Source of the DNA: JBFHIZ01 sp963666475
GTDB lineage: Bacteria; Bacillota; Clostridia; Lachnospirales; Lachnospiraceae
Assembly: GCA_963666475.2 (NCBI GenBank)
Contig: OY762821.2
Location: 248,001 to 312,000, forward strand
Reading direction: 5' to 3'
Length of the DNA stretch: 64,000 nt
The notes under the pieces are model-generated. The model was not told the origin of the DNA. It saw only the letters and a program-made list of their open reading frames with translations, and ran no database searches. Positions 26,819 through 35,365 of this stretch are shown piece by piece. Position numbers and translations under genes: made by a program. The number at the start of each line of letters is the position of its first letter. Positions within the stretch are counted from its first letter, which is position 1.

Positions 26819-27802
26819 ATGAAGAGCATCAATGCAGATATTGCTTCAGGCAATTTTGCACAGGTATATTTACTATATGGAGAAGAAAGTTTTCTAATCA
26901 GTCAGTTCAAAAAAAAACTATGTGATGCATTGATCGGTAGTGATGATTTGATGAACTTTCATAATTATCAAGGGGGAAACTTATCTTTTTCGGAGATTAT
27001 TTCCCAAGCTGAAACAATGCCTTTTTTTGCAGAACGCAGAGTCATTCTGATCGAAGAAGGAAATATGGAAAGTGCAGACGGAGAGACTTTTGTAGAATAC
27101 TTGAAGAGTGGACCGTCTCCAACGGCATTTTTTGTTATTGTGCAATCAAAAGTAGATAAACGAAGTAAATTCTATAAGGCAGTGACAAATCTCGGAAGAG
27201 CAGTTCTCTTTGCAGAACAGACAGAACAGACGTTGGCAATGTGGGTATCAAAAGAATTAGGAAAATTTGGGTTAAAAGTTACATCATCCGCCGCAGCCCA
27301 TCTAATCGATAAAGTTGGTGTCGACATGCAAAGTCTTTATTCAGAAATCCAAAAGTTGGGAAGTTATTGCAATGGAAAATCAGAAGCTTCCATAAAAGAT
27401 ATTGATGCAATTTGCGTGATAAATCCAGAAAATCGCATCTTTCATATGATGGATGCGATTGCAGAAAAACAACAAAAGGCAGCAATAGGATATTACCAGC
27501 AGATGGTTGAATTAAAAGAACCATCCATGCGTATTCTGTTTATGCTGACTAGACAGTTTCATATTTTGTTACAGGTCAAAGAGCTTGTTGCAAAAGGATA
27601 TTCGGCTGCAGTGATTGCAAGCAAGGTAGGAATTCGTGATTTTGTAGCAAGGCGATGTATGACACAGGTACGTGGATTTACTAGAGGTCAACTCCAAAAG
27701 GCGGTAGAGGACTGTATGCAGGCAAATGAAGATATCAAATCGGGTAACCTGTCGGATGATTTGGCAGTAGAGTTGATTATTGTAAGATACTCCTCGAAGT
27801 GA
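26819..27802 (+). CDS. holA: DNA polymerase III delta subunit
   Basis: 327-residue clamp-loader subunit that opens the sliding clamp during replication. N-terminal FAQVYLLYGEESFLISQFK and the RRVILIEEG segment are family features, as is the helical C-terminal domain with RILFMLTRQFHILLQVKEL. holA next to comEC is a common Firmicutes arrangement. It begins six bases after the SDR-like gene and is followed by an 88-base gap without a strong terminator. Confidence 0.93.
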   Translation: MKSINADIASGNFAQVYLLYGEESFLISQFKKKLCDALIGSDDLMNFHNYQGGNLSFSEIISQAETMPFFAERRVILIEEGNMESADGETFVEYLKSGPSPTAFFVIVQSKVDKRSKFYKAVTNLGRAVLFAEQTEQTLAMWVSKELGKFGLKVTSSAAAHLIDKVGVDMQSLYSEIQKLGSYCNGKSEASIKDIDAICVINPENRIFHMMDAIAEKQQKAAIGYYQQMVELKEPSMRILFMLTRQFHILLQVKELVAKGYSAAVIASKVGIRDFVARRCMTQVRGFTRGQLQKAVEDCMQANEDIKSGNLSDDLAVELIIVRYSSK

Positions 27803-27890
27803 TAAAATAAAAAAAGCATTACGAATCTACATTTTTATGTTGTAGATGGGAGAAAATGATTATTTACGGATAAGAAAGGGCAGGTAACCT

Positions 27891-28190
27891 ATGGGATTGT
27901 TTGAAGACATGAGCGAATATGCACAGGGAGCAGGAGAGAAAATCAGCAGTAAGGCAAAGGAAGTGGCTGCAACTGCAAAATATCAGAAAAATATCAAATC
28001 TGAAGAATTAAAAATCCAACAATTATATTATAAACTGGGAAAGGAATATTATTTGAAATGCAAAGATATTCCAGACTTTGAAGTGGAAGATCTTGTTAAT
28101 GAAATCAATGACTGTAATGCGATCATTGCTGAAAATCGTATGAAGATTGAAGAAGAACGTGAAAAAATTAAAAACGAGAAAAAACAATAA
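27891..28190 (+). CDS. Small coiled-coil protein, 99 aa
   Basis: Soluble, strongly charged helical protein. MGLFEDMSEYAQGAGEKIS opens it, and most of the rest (from KSEELKIQQLYYKLGKEYY to REKIKNEKK) forms a predicted coiled coil. Proteins with this N-terminus in Clostridia often end in a zinc ribbon, which is absent here. GGGCAGG lies upstream of the ATG. Function unknown. Confidence 0.75.
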   Translation: MGLFEDMSEYAQGAGEKISSKAKEVAATAKYQKNIKSEELKIQQLYYKLGKEYYLKCKDIPDFEVEDLVNEINDCNAIIAENRMKIEEEREKIKNEKKQ

Positions 28191-28240
28191 ACTGAAAAAT
28201 CAGTAAGAAATAAAATTTACTTATAGCTTGGAGAGTCGAA

Positions 28241-28819
28241 ATGGCAAAATTATATTTTAGACATGGAGCAATGGGAAGTTCAAAAACCGCGAATGCCTTA
28301 ATGGTCGCTTATAACTATTATGAACGGGGAAAACAGTCGCTCCTTGCAAAACCACAGATTGATACAAGAGATGAAATTAAAGTTGTAGTTAGCAGAATGG
28401 GATTAAAGCAGGAATGTATCTATGTGGAAGATGTTGTCAAAATGGATGATGAGGTGCTTCGTGGATATGATTGTGTAATCATTGATGAAGCACAGTTTTG
28501 CTCAAAAGAGCAGATAGAGTTTTTTGTGCACATTGTCGATGATTTAAAAATACCAGTGATATGTTACGGCTTACGTACAGACTTTAGAAGAGAATTATTT
28601 CCAGGATCCATGTGGCTCCTTGCTTGGGCAGATGTGATAGAGGAAATTAAGACGGTGTGCTGGTGTGGAAATGGAGCAAATTGTAATACCAGATTTACAG
28701 AAGATGGCGTAGTGATTCGAGAAGGGGATCAGGTATGCCTTGGAGGAAATGACAAATATATTGCACTTTGCAGAGAACATTACAGAGAAGGAAATTTAGG
28801 GCCGAAGGGGACACATTAA
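28241..28819 (+). CDS. tdk: Thymidine kinase, type II
   Basis: Salvage enzyme that phosphorylates thymidine with ATP. The P-loop GAMGSSKTANAL is at about residues 9-20, the catalytic glutamate lies in CVIIDEAQFCS, and CYGLRTDFRRELFPGS is the family's Mg/nucleotide region. Cysteines of the zinc-binding lasso are seen in CWCGNGANCNTRF and CREHY. At 192 residues it is full length. It is spaced 50 bases from the upstream coiled-coil gene. Confidence 0.95.
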   Translation: MAKLYFRHGAMGSSKTANALMVAYNYYERGKQSLLAKPQIDTRDEIKVVVSRMGLKQECIYVEDVVKMDDEVLRGYDCVIIDEAQFCSKEQIEFFVHIVDDLKIPVICYGLRTDFRRELFPGSMWLLAWADVIEEIKTVCWCGNGANCNTRFTEDGVVIREGDQVCLGGNDKYIALCREHYREGNLGPKGTH

Positions 28820-28867
28820 TCTTCTTTTTAAGCAAATTTGTGTATTTGGCAAGAATGGAGATTTGAA

Positions 28868-29395
28868 ATGATCAATGGAATTCTGATATTTATCGCGATT
28901 ATTTTTTTTATGATTAAAGTAATTGATAAACAAAAAAAAGCAGAGCAAAATTCAAAGGAACAGCAAGAAAATACCATGCAAAAGAAAGTGGAAAATACAC
29001 TTTCTTCCATGATGAAACCGGCACCGCCGAAAGTGGACCGTACGGTAAATACCGCACGTGTACAAGAAGTCAGCCGTGCAGATAAGGAAAAGGCGAAGGC
29101 TAAAATCCAATCTATTTCAGAAGAACGTGTAGAAGGAGAATCTATGACTGCTTTCTTGGATCGTAAAGCGAAACAAGAGGCAAATGAAAGAAAACTTTCT
29201 GAATGGAAAACACAGCAAGAAGAAAAAAAGAGTTATGGTACTTTGCAAGTGGGAAAAGAACTTCCACTTGGTGCACCGGTTCCGAAAGGAAATGTAGTTA
29301 AAGTTTGTCCATATTGCGGAGCGGAAAATTTAGTTCCATATGGATCGAGCCAAAAGTTTCATTGCTTTTTTTGCAGGACTAGCCTGCCAAAATAA
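28868..29395 (+). CDS. Membrane-anchored zinc-ribbon protein of unknown function
   Basis: 175-residue protein. An N-terminal helix (MINGILIFIAIIFFMIKVI) anchors it, followed by a charged, probably extended or helical region rich in Lys, Glu and Gln, and a C-terminal zinc ribbon CPYCGAENL...CFFC with four cysteines. The start at 28868 is preferred because the hydrophobic helix then begins at residue 1 and GGAG lies just upstream. It probably forms an operon with yqeY. Function is unknown. Confidence 0.78.
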   Translation: MINGILIFIAIIFFMIKVIDKQKKAEQNSKEQQENTMQKKVENTLSSMMKPAPPKVDRTVNTARVQEVSRADKEKAKAKIQSISEERVEGESMTAFLDRKAKQEANERKLSEWKTQQEEKKSYGTLQVGKELPLGAPVPKGNVVKVCPYCGAENLVPYGSSQKFHCFFCRTSLPK

Positions 29396-29430
29396 TACGA
29401 CACAAGGAAAGGAATAAGGGAATTAGTATC

Positions 29431-29877
29431 ATGAGTATGATTGAAGATGTTCGAGTAAAAATGATGGAAGCGATGAAAGCAAGAGAAAAAGAGCGCAAAG
29501 AAGCTCTTTCCATGCTGTTGTCTGCATTAAAAAAAGAAGCGATTGATAAAAGAGCAGAGCTTACAGAAGCAGAAGAATTCGCAGTAGTAAAAAAAGAAAT
29601 TAAGCAAACAAAAGAAACGTTGAATAGTGCTCCAACGGATCGTACAGATATCATAGAAGAATGTGAATTGAAACTTTCTGTATACAGTGAATTCGCTCCA
29701 GAAGAAATGAGTGAAGAAGCAATCAAAAAAGCCATTACAGATGTATTAGAGGGTCTTGGAATCACAGAACCTTCTGGAAAAGACAAAGGAAATATTATGA
29801 AAAACTTAATGCCGGTAGTAAAGGGCAAGGCAGATGGTGCATTAGTAAATAAACTTGTAGGCGAAATCCTCGGGTAA
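29431..29877 (+). CDS. yqeY: YqeY/GatB-domain protein
   Basis: 148-residue helical protein of the GatB/YqeY tail family. Signature regions are VKMMEAMKAREKERKEALS at the start, VKKEIKQTKETL, and the C-terminal MKNLMPVVKGKADGALVNK, which is the tRNA-binding tail in GatB. Its role outside the amidotransferase is unclear. Two in-frame ATG codons (29431 and 29437) are possible. A strong terminator follows. Confidence 0.92.
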   Translation: MSMIEDVRVKMMEAMKAREKERKEALSMLLSALKKEAIDKRAELTEAEEFAVVKKEIKQTKETLNSAPTDRTDIIEECELKLSVYSEFAPEEMSEEAIKKAITDVLEGLGITEPSGKDKGNIMKNLMPVVKGKADGALVNKLVGEILG

Positions 29878-29891
29878 TACTAAATAGACAG

Positions 29892-29937
29892 ACAAAATCC
29901 CGTTTCGTAGAATCTATGAAATGGGATTTTTGTCGTG
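29892..29937 (+). terminator. Terminator after yqeY
   Basis: ACAAAATCCC (29892-29901) pairs with GGGATTTTTGT (29923-29933), extended inwards by TTTC/GAAA. Confidence 0.88.
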
Positions 29938-30091
29938 TTTGGGATAAATGTGATAAAGTTACAGAAGACAAAATAAATTTTCTATATAATGATTATATAA
30001 AGATATGTTAAATAAATAACGAACCGAAACTTTGGTTTCAAATAGTCGTAATTTCATGGAACTTAAAACCAGCACATCAAGGAGTATGCAA

Positions 30092-32581
30092 ATGGGAAAA
30101 AAGACAATTATTATCGGAGGAGTAGCCGGAGGGGCTACAACAGCAGCAAGACTTCGTAGACGCGATGAAGAAAGAGATATCATCCTTTTAGAAAGAGGAG
30201 AGTACATTTCTTACGCGAACTGTGGTCTGCCATATTATATTGGAGACGTAATTAAGAGTAGAGATGCTTTGCTATTACTGACACCGGAAGCAATGAATAA
30301 AAAATTCAAAATTGATGTCCGGACATCAAACGAAGTGAAACAGATTTTTCCAGATGAAAAGAAAATCAAAATAGAGAATTTAAAAACTGGAGAGAGTTAT
30401 GAAGAAACCTATGACGATTTGGTTATTTCAACCGGTTCAACCCCACTAAAACCACCAATTCCAGGAATTGATAGTGATAAAATCTTTACTCTTTGGTCAG
30501 TACCAGATACGGATCGAATTAAAAATTTTGTCATTGCACAAAAACCGAAAACAGCAGCAGTAATTGGTGCTGGATTTATTGGAATTGAAATGGCTGAAAA
30601 TTTACATGCAAATGGAATCGAAGTATCAGTAGTAGAAATGCAAGATCAGGTTCTACCTCCTATCGATATTGAAATGGCAAATTTGGTTCATGAGAATATG
30701 ACTATGAATGGTGTTTCACTTGTGTTGGGAGATGGTGTAAGTTCTTTTGAAGAAACAATAGATGGACAGACCAAAATCAAGTTAAAAAGTGGCAATGAAT
30801 TAGTCGTTGATCTTGTGATTCTCTCAATCGGTATTCGTCCAAATAGTGAACTTGCAAGAGAAGCAGGACTTGCACTCAATGAACGTGGTGGAATTATTGT
30901 AGATGAGTATTTAAAAACATCTGCTGAATCAATTTACGCACTCGGCGATGTGATTCAAATTGAAAATTTGATCACCAAAGAAAAAGGTATGATCCCTCTT
31001 GCGGGGCCTGCAAATAAACAAGGCCGAATTCTGGCTGATAATTTAGCAGGAGACCATAAAGTATATGATGGGACTATGGGAACCGCCATTGCAAAAGCTT
31101 TTGACTATGATATTGGATCAACAGGTCTTAATGAGAAGCAATTAAAATTAATGGGGAAAGTGAAGAATACGGATTATTATTCTGCACTAATCAATCAAAA
31201 ATCGCATGCTGGATATTATCCAGGAGCTACGCCTCTTACATTAAAAATTTTATTTGCACCAGATGGTAAAATTTTTGGAGCACAAGTTGTGGGACAAGAA
31301 GGTGTGGACAAACACATTGATGTGATCGCGACGGTTATGCGCCTTGGTGGAACTGTTTCTGACCTACAGACACTAGAACTTTCTTACGCACCTCCGTTTT
31401 CTTCTGCAAAGAGTCCAACCAATATGCTTGGATTTGTTGCGGAAAACATGCTTCGAGGAATGGTAACATTTTCTGAGTGGAATGAGATCGATGCAATTAT
31501 CGCAGATCAGGTAAAGAAAACACAAGTAACTATTTTAGATGTAACAGAAGATATTGAGAGAGAAATCTTTAAAATACCTAATTCCTACCATATTCCACTG
31601 GGACAATTAAGAGAGCGTATGGGAGAACTGGATAAAAATAAAGAAATCATCGTATATTGTGCCGTTGGCGTACGTTCCTATAATGCAGCTAGAACATTAA
31701 TGGCAGAAGGATTTACCAATGTAAAAGTTTTAAGCGGAGGTACAACATTCTATAAATCCATGCATTATGCAGATCATGCGAATATTCAGAAACCGGTAGA
31801 AGCACCTACTATGGTTGGGGCCAATGATCAGTCTGAAATTCTTCCAGACAAACAAGTTATCCTGAATTGCCAGGGATTACAGTGTCCAGGGCCAATCATG
31901 AAAGTTTTTGAAACCATGAAGACCCTGCAAGAAGGTCAGGTATTGGAAGTATCTGCTACCGACATGGGATTCTCAAATGATATCCAGTCATGGTGCAGAC
32001 GTACAGGAAATACATACATTAGAACGGAAAGAAAAGATAAAGTAAATTATGTATATCTAAAAAAAGGTACAGGAGAAGTAGCACAAGTACAGGATAAGCA
32101 AGTACCTGTACTTGACCGGAAAACATTGATCGTATTTAGTGGTGATTTAGATAAAGTACTTGCATCATTCATTATTGCAAATGGTGCACTCGCAATGGGA
32201 AAACCAGTAACGATGTTCTTTACCTTCTGGGGATTAAATGCACTCCGTAAATCCAACGGACCAAAAGTGAAAAAATCCTTAATCGAAGCAATGTTTGGCA
32301 TGATGATGCCAAAAGGAAGTAAAAAACTAAAACTTTCCAAAATGAACATGGGTGGAATGGGAACTGCCATGATGAAAAAAGTCATGAACGACAAAAACGT
32401 GGATTCATTAGAAGAATTGATGAAAAAAGCAATGGATAATGGACTAAAAATCGTAGCATGTACGATGTCCATGGACATCATGGGAATACAAAAAGAAGAA
32501 CTGATCGACGGAATCGATTATGCAGGAGTAGCATCCTACTTAGGAGACGCCGAAGAAGGAAACATAAACTTGTTCGTATAG
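30092..32581 (+). CDS. CoA-disulfide reductase-type flavoprotein fused to rhodanese, TusA and DsrE domains
   Basis: 829-residue protein with four sulfur-handling modules. Residues 1 to about 445 are an FAD/NAD(P)H disulfide reductase of the CoADR type, with the GGVAGGATTAAR loop and the single redox cysteine in YANCGLPYY (Cys44). A rhodanese domain follows, with its active cysteine in VYCAVGVRS near 522. Next is a TusA-like domain with the CPGP motif (LQCPGPIMK, near 596). Last is a DsrE-like domain with Cys in IVACTMSMDIMG near 787. It should pass persulfide sulfur between domains and reduce it. AAGGAG at 30079-30084 fixes the start at 30092. Confidence 0.93.
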   Translation: MGKKTIIIGGVAGGATTAARLRRRDEERDIILLERGEYISYANCGLPYYIGDVIKSRDALLLLTPEAMNKKFKIDVRTSNEVKQIFPDEKKIKIENLKTGESYEETYDDLVISTGSTPLKPPIPGIDSDKIFTLWSVPDTDRIKNFVIAQKPKTAAVIGAGFIGIEMAENLHANGIEVSVVEMQDQVLPPIDIEMANLVHENMTMNGVSLVLGDGVSSFEETIDGQTKIKLKSGNELVVDLVILSIGIRPNSELAREAGLALNERGGIIVDEYLKTSAESIYALGDVIQIENLITKEKGMIPLAGPANKQGRILADNLAGDHKVYDGTMGTAIAKAFDYDIGSTGLNEKQLKLMGKVKNTDYYSALINQKSHAGYYPGATPLTLKILFAPDGKIFGAQVVGQEGVDKHIDVIATVMRLGGTVSDLQTLELSYAPPFSSAKSPTNMLGFVAENMLRGMVTFSEWNEIDAIIADQVKKTQVTILDVTEDIEREIFKIPNSYHIPLGQLRERMGELDKNKEIIVYCAVGVRSYNAARTLMAEGFTNVKVLSGGTTFYKSMHYADHANIQKPVEAPTMVGANDQSEILPDKQVILNCQGLQCPGPIMKVFETMKTLQEGQVLEVSATDMGFSNDIQSWCRRTGNTYIRTERKDKVNYVYLKKGTGEVAQVQDKQVPVLDRKTLIVFSGDLDKVLASFIIANGALAMGKPVTMFFTFWGLNALRKSNGPKVKKSLIEAMFGMMMPKGSKKLKLSKMNMGGMGTAMMKKVMNDKNVDSLEELMKKAMDNGLKIVACTMSMDIMGIQKEELIDGIDYAGVASYLGDAEEGNINLFV

Positions 32582-32652
32582 AAGCCTTGCAAAAAAGAAT
32601 GAGTGGAGACAATGCAAATTTATTTGCAATTGCCTCCACTCATTCTTTTTTA
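32579..32652 (+). terminator. Very strong terminator after the CoADR fusion gene
   Basis: 18-bp stem AAAAAAGAATGAGTGGAG (32591-32608) with its complement at 32634-32651, topped by an inner TGCAAAT/ATTTGCA stem, and ending in a T-run. It begins right after the stop codon. TAGAAGCCTTGC at 32579-32590 is the exact inverse of a segment in each tandem repeat that follows. Confidence 0.93.
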
Positions 32653-32655
32653 TAG

Positions 32656-33134
32656 GGCGCCAGCCCACAGCGAGAAGAAGCGAAGCGGAAACGAGCTGTG
32701 CAAGGCTTCTAAACAAAGGGAGATAGGGCGCCAGCCCACAGCGAGAAGAAGCGAAGCGGAAACGAGCTGTGCAAGGCTTCTAAACAAAGGGAGATAGGGC
32801 GCCAGCCCACAGCGAGAAGAAGCGAAGCGGAAACGAGCTGTGCAAGGCTTCTAAACAAAGGGAGAGAGAGGCGCCAGCCCACAGCGAGAAGAAGCGAAGC
32901 GGAAACGAGCTGTGCAAGGCTTCTAAACAAAGGGAGATAGGGCGCCAGCCCACAGCGAGAAGAAGCGAAGCGGAAACGAGCTGTGCAAGGCTTCTAAACA
33001 AAGGGAGAGAGAGGCGCCAGCCCACAGCGAGAAGAAGCGAAGCGGAAACGAGCTGTGCAAGGCTTCTAAACGAAGGGAGAGAGAGGCGCCAGCCCACAGC
33101 GAGAAGAAGCGAAGCGGAAACGAGCTGTGGGCTG
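32656..33134. repeat. Seven tandem 71-72 bp GC-rich hairpin repeats
   Basis: Copies start with GGCGCCAGCCCACAGC at 32656, 32727, 32798, 32870, 32941, 33013 and 33085. Each holds CACAGC and GCTGTG about 23 bases apart, which can form a hairpin around GAGAAGAAGCGAAGCGGAAA. Copies 1 to 6 then carry GTGCAAGGCTTCTAAAC and a purine-rich GGGAGATA or GGGAGAGAGA tail. Copies are nearly identical: the differences are that tail and one A-to-G change in copy 6. Copy 7 ends differently and closes an 11-bp stem (33090-33100 with 33124-33134). G+C is far above the surrounding DNA. Confidence 0.95.
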
Positions 33135-33168
33135 CTCACTCTTTCTCTTGTAACCAAGATTACAATAA

Positions 33169-33590
33169 ACCACCTGCTATGCAGGTGTGTTCCCAACTAG
33201 CTTTAAGCATCAAAACAATCCAGGGTACAGGGTAACAATTGGACAAATGTTCTCATTTATTACATTATTTATCCAAAACACTTGGTTGAAAGGGTGGAGA
33301 AGGCCTTAAAGTCTATTGTTTGGATAAATTAGTTGTGTAATAGTGATAAATTATCCAAAGTTTCACTATGGTTTGGACAAAAGCTCTATAAGTGGATGTA
33401 CTATTGCCCAAAGGGATGTTTCAAATATTTCTAAAACGAAAGATTGGATAAAAGCACATGTTTTCAAAGAGGTTTTATCCAATGTCTATATAAGGAGTGC
33501 GGAAGGCGAACTTTTCAGAGTCTCTTTAGAGGCAAGCAGGGAACAGCGGCTTATAGCCGCAGAGCAAACCACCAGCTAAGCTGGTGGTAA
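33169..33590. mobile_element. Candidate non-autonomous IS200/IS605-type element
   Basis: About 420 bases between two subterminal-type hairpins: CACCTGC-tat-GCAGGTG (33171-33187) and ACCACCAGC-taa-GCTGGTGGT (33568-33588), the latter preceded by GCGGC-ttata-GCCGC (33546-33560). Such three-base-loop imperfect palindromes bound by CACC/GGTG are typical of IS200/IS605 ends. No transposase is encoded. The interior holds repeated TTTATCCAA/TTGGATAAA motifs in both orientations, including a perfect 11-bp inverted pair at 33443-33453 and 33473-33483 and a near-perfect 13-bp pair at 33319-33331 and 33347-33359. A short frame at 33343-33579 is probably not a gene. Confidence 0.5.
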
Positions 33591-34823
33591 TGATTTGCTT
33601 CCGAAAGTAGAAAACCCCTGATGCATATGATTTTTAGAAGAAGATAAAAAACTAGCACGCATAATGGCATTCTTTCCATAGACATTGCGAATCTGATCTA
33701 TGGCATGGTCCGCCTGCTCCTGCTTTTCGAGTTTTCCCATATCAAAGAGATTGTATTGATAGATGCGCTCCTGAGTTGCGTGTGAAGTGCCTACACCGAG
33801 TCTTCGAATTGGACCACGATTCCAGACTTGATAAAACAGTTTACATACCACATCAAATATTTCCATGGTGGCGTTTACCGGTGAAGGAAGTGTTGCTTGC
33901 TTTCCCTGTGATGTAAAATCGGAAGCAGTTACAGATATGGATACGACTTTAATAAAACAGTGATCTTTACGCATGCGTGCACCAACACTTTCGCAGAGTG
34001 ATAAGAGGACAAGTTCGGCTTCTTTCGCGTCAAAAATGTCTTTGGGAAGGGTCGTGCTGTTACCGTATCCTTTGTTTTGTGGCTTGTATTCCAGATCAAG
34101 ATCCACATCACCACCATTTGCATATCGATATAGCGTATCTCCGTGACTTCGAAAATGACTGTGAAGAATTGCTGGATCGGTATGTGCTAGTTCACCAATT
34201 GTTCGAATTCCGAGTTTTTCAAGTGTTTTTGACGAAGAGCGACCGACATAAAACAATTCGGAGACAGGTAGTGGCCACATTTTTTTTGCTATTTCGTCTG
34301 GGTACAGAGAAATCACCTGGTTGGGTTTTTTTAATTCAGAAGCCATTTTTGCGAGAAGCTTATTTGTACTGACTCCGATATTTACTGTAAACCCTAAGTC
34401 ACGATGAATCATTGATTTTAACTCATTCGCAAACACAAGAGGTTCTCCATAAATCTTTTCCGTGCCAGAAAAATCACAGAAAGCTTCATCAATGCTATAT
34501 TGCCAAGTCTGAACGGCATATTTTCGGAGATATGCAATAAATTTTCTAGACGCCTCCAGATAGATTTCAAAATTGGGAGATGCAAGAACAAGATTGGGAC
34601 ATTTTTTGATTGCAGAAACAATGGGCTCACCTGTTTGGATGCCATACTTTTTTGTGGGAACAGATTTTGCCAGAACAATACCGTGACGTTTTTCCTGGTC
34701 GCCTCCGATTACTGAGGGAATATCACGCAAATCAATTTCTTCGCCAAGTATATTACATCGGTAAGCGGCTTCCCAACTTAGAAAAGCAGAATTCACATCA
34801 ATATGAAAAATGGTTGGTTGCAT
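33576..34823 (-). CDS. dinB: DNA polymerase IV (Y-family)
   Basis: Error-prone translesion polymerase. Catalytic acidic residues are in FHIDVNSAFLSWEA near the N-terminus and YSIDEAFCDFSGT near residue 105; NIGVSTNKLLAKMASELKKP and the helix-hairpin region LGIRTIGELAH are standard. Start at 34823 is chosen from AAAGGAG five bases upstream. The 415-residue protein ends FGSKSLPPA, and its last codons and stop (33576-33578) lie inside the right hairpin of the neighbouring palindromic element. The original C-terminus may therefore have been replaced. Confidence 0.93.
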   Translation of the reverse strand: MQPTIFHIDVNSAFLSWEAAYRCNILGEEIDLRDIPSVIGGDQEKRHGIVLAKSVPTKKYGIQTGEPIVSAIKKCPNLVLASPNFEIYLEASRKFIAYLRKYAVQTWQYSIDEAFCDFSGTEKIYGEPLVFANELKSMIHRDLGFTVNIGVSTNKLLAKMASELKKPNQVISLYPDEIAKKMWPLPVSELFYVGRSSSKTLEKLGIRTIGELAHTDPAILHSHFRSHGDTLYRYANGGDVDLDLEYKPQNKGYGNSTTLPKDIFDAKEAELVLLSLCESVGARMRKDHCFIKVVSISVTASDFTSQGKQATLPSPVNATMEIFDVVCKLFYQVWNRGPIRRLGVGTSHATQERIYQYNLFDMGKLEKQEQADHAIDQIRNVYGKNAIMRASFLSSSKNHMHQGFSTFGSKSLPPA

Positions 34824-34900
34824 GAGGCTCCTTTCTTTTGCTGACATGTTTATGAATTCAAAAAATAGTAGTAAAAATATGCGTTTTTTGCAGGAAATGA

Positions 34901-35176
34901 TTAGTTCAACATCTGAAACAGTGTCCATTTATGCGTGACAATACTATATCGAATACTGAACATTTTTTGCTCTCGATCGATGACTGCAGAGCAGGTAAAA
35001 ATAAATTCATGTATTCCACTGTAGTGATTTTCTTTTCTATTTAAAATTTCGTCGATTTCCACCGTGATCAGCTCGTGCGTGCTAGGAAGAACGTAGCGAA
35101 AGCGCATAGGCGTAAAGTCCCCAAGGGTGGAACAACAGGATATTAATTGGATTGGGATGTTTACGGTTTGCTTCAT
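34901..35176 (-). CDS. Small protein upstream of dinB, 91 aa
   Basis: Soluble protein beginning MKQTVNIPIQLISCCSTLG and ending HKWTLFQMLN, with no known motif. It is encoded 77 bases ahead of dinB on the same strand, so co-transcription is likely. The start at 35176 is chosen because an upstream GGAG fits, and the longer frame to 35209 adds only unconvincing residues. I recall similar short proteins beside dinB in related genomes, which suggests a conserved pair. Function is unknown. Confidence 0.65.
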   Translation of the reverse strand: MKQTVNIPIQLISCCSTLGDFTPMRFRYVLPSTHELITVEIDEILNRKENHYSGIHEFIFTCSAVIDREQKMFSIRYSIVTHKWTLFQMLN

Positions 35177-35290
35177 ACGATCGAATCTCCATGTGAAATA
35201 ATGTATCAAAAAACAGAACGTGTGTTCGATTACATTATAGATACTAAAAATAAAAAAAGCAAGATGAAAATGAAAATAAATCGATGAATC

Positions 35291-35319
35291 TTGACTTTGT
35301 ATATAAGTTATGATAATTT
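35291..35319 (+). promoter_or_regulatory. Likely promoter for nagA
   Basis: TTGACT at 35291-35296 and TAATTT at 35314-35319, 17-base spacer, about 47 bases before the nagA start codon. Confidence 0.4.
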
Positions 35320-35365
35320 AAAAGTAAATAAAGTTTACTAATTAAAAGGTTAGGAAAAATATAAG

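Noticed and set aside
32656..33134. CRISPR array.
   Set aside because: The whole 71-72 bp unit is repeated, with no unique spacers between copies, and no cas genes are nearby.
32709..33196. Minus-strand frames across the tandem repeats giving a repeated protein (LAQLVSASLLLAVGW type).
   Set aside because: They only translate the 71-72 bp DNA repeat. They lack a ribosome site, and the same array opens frames because its unit happens to lack stops.
33343..33579. 78-residue plus-strand frame ending in SREQRLIAAEQTTS.
   Set aside because: It runs across the hairpins of the palindromic element and ends inside its right hairpin. It has no ribosome site and no family motif, although a remnant of a transposase-associated tail cannot be ruled out.
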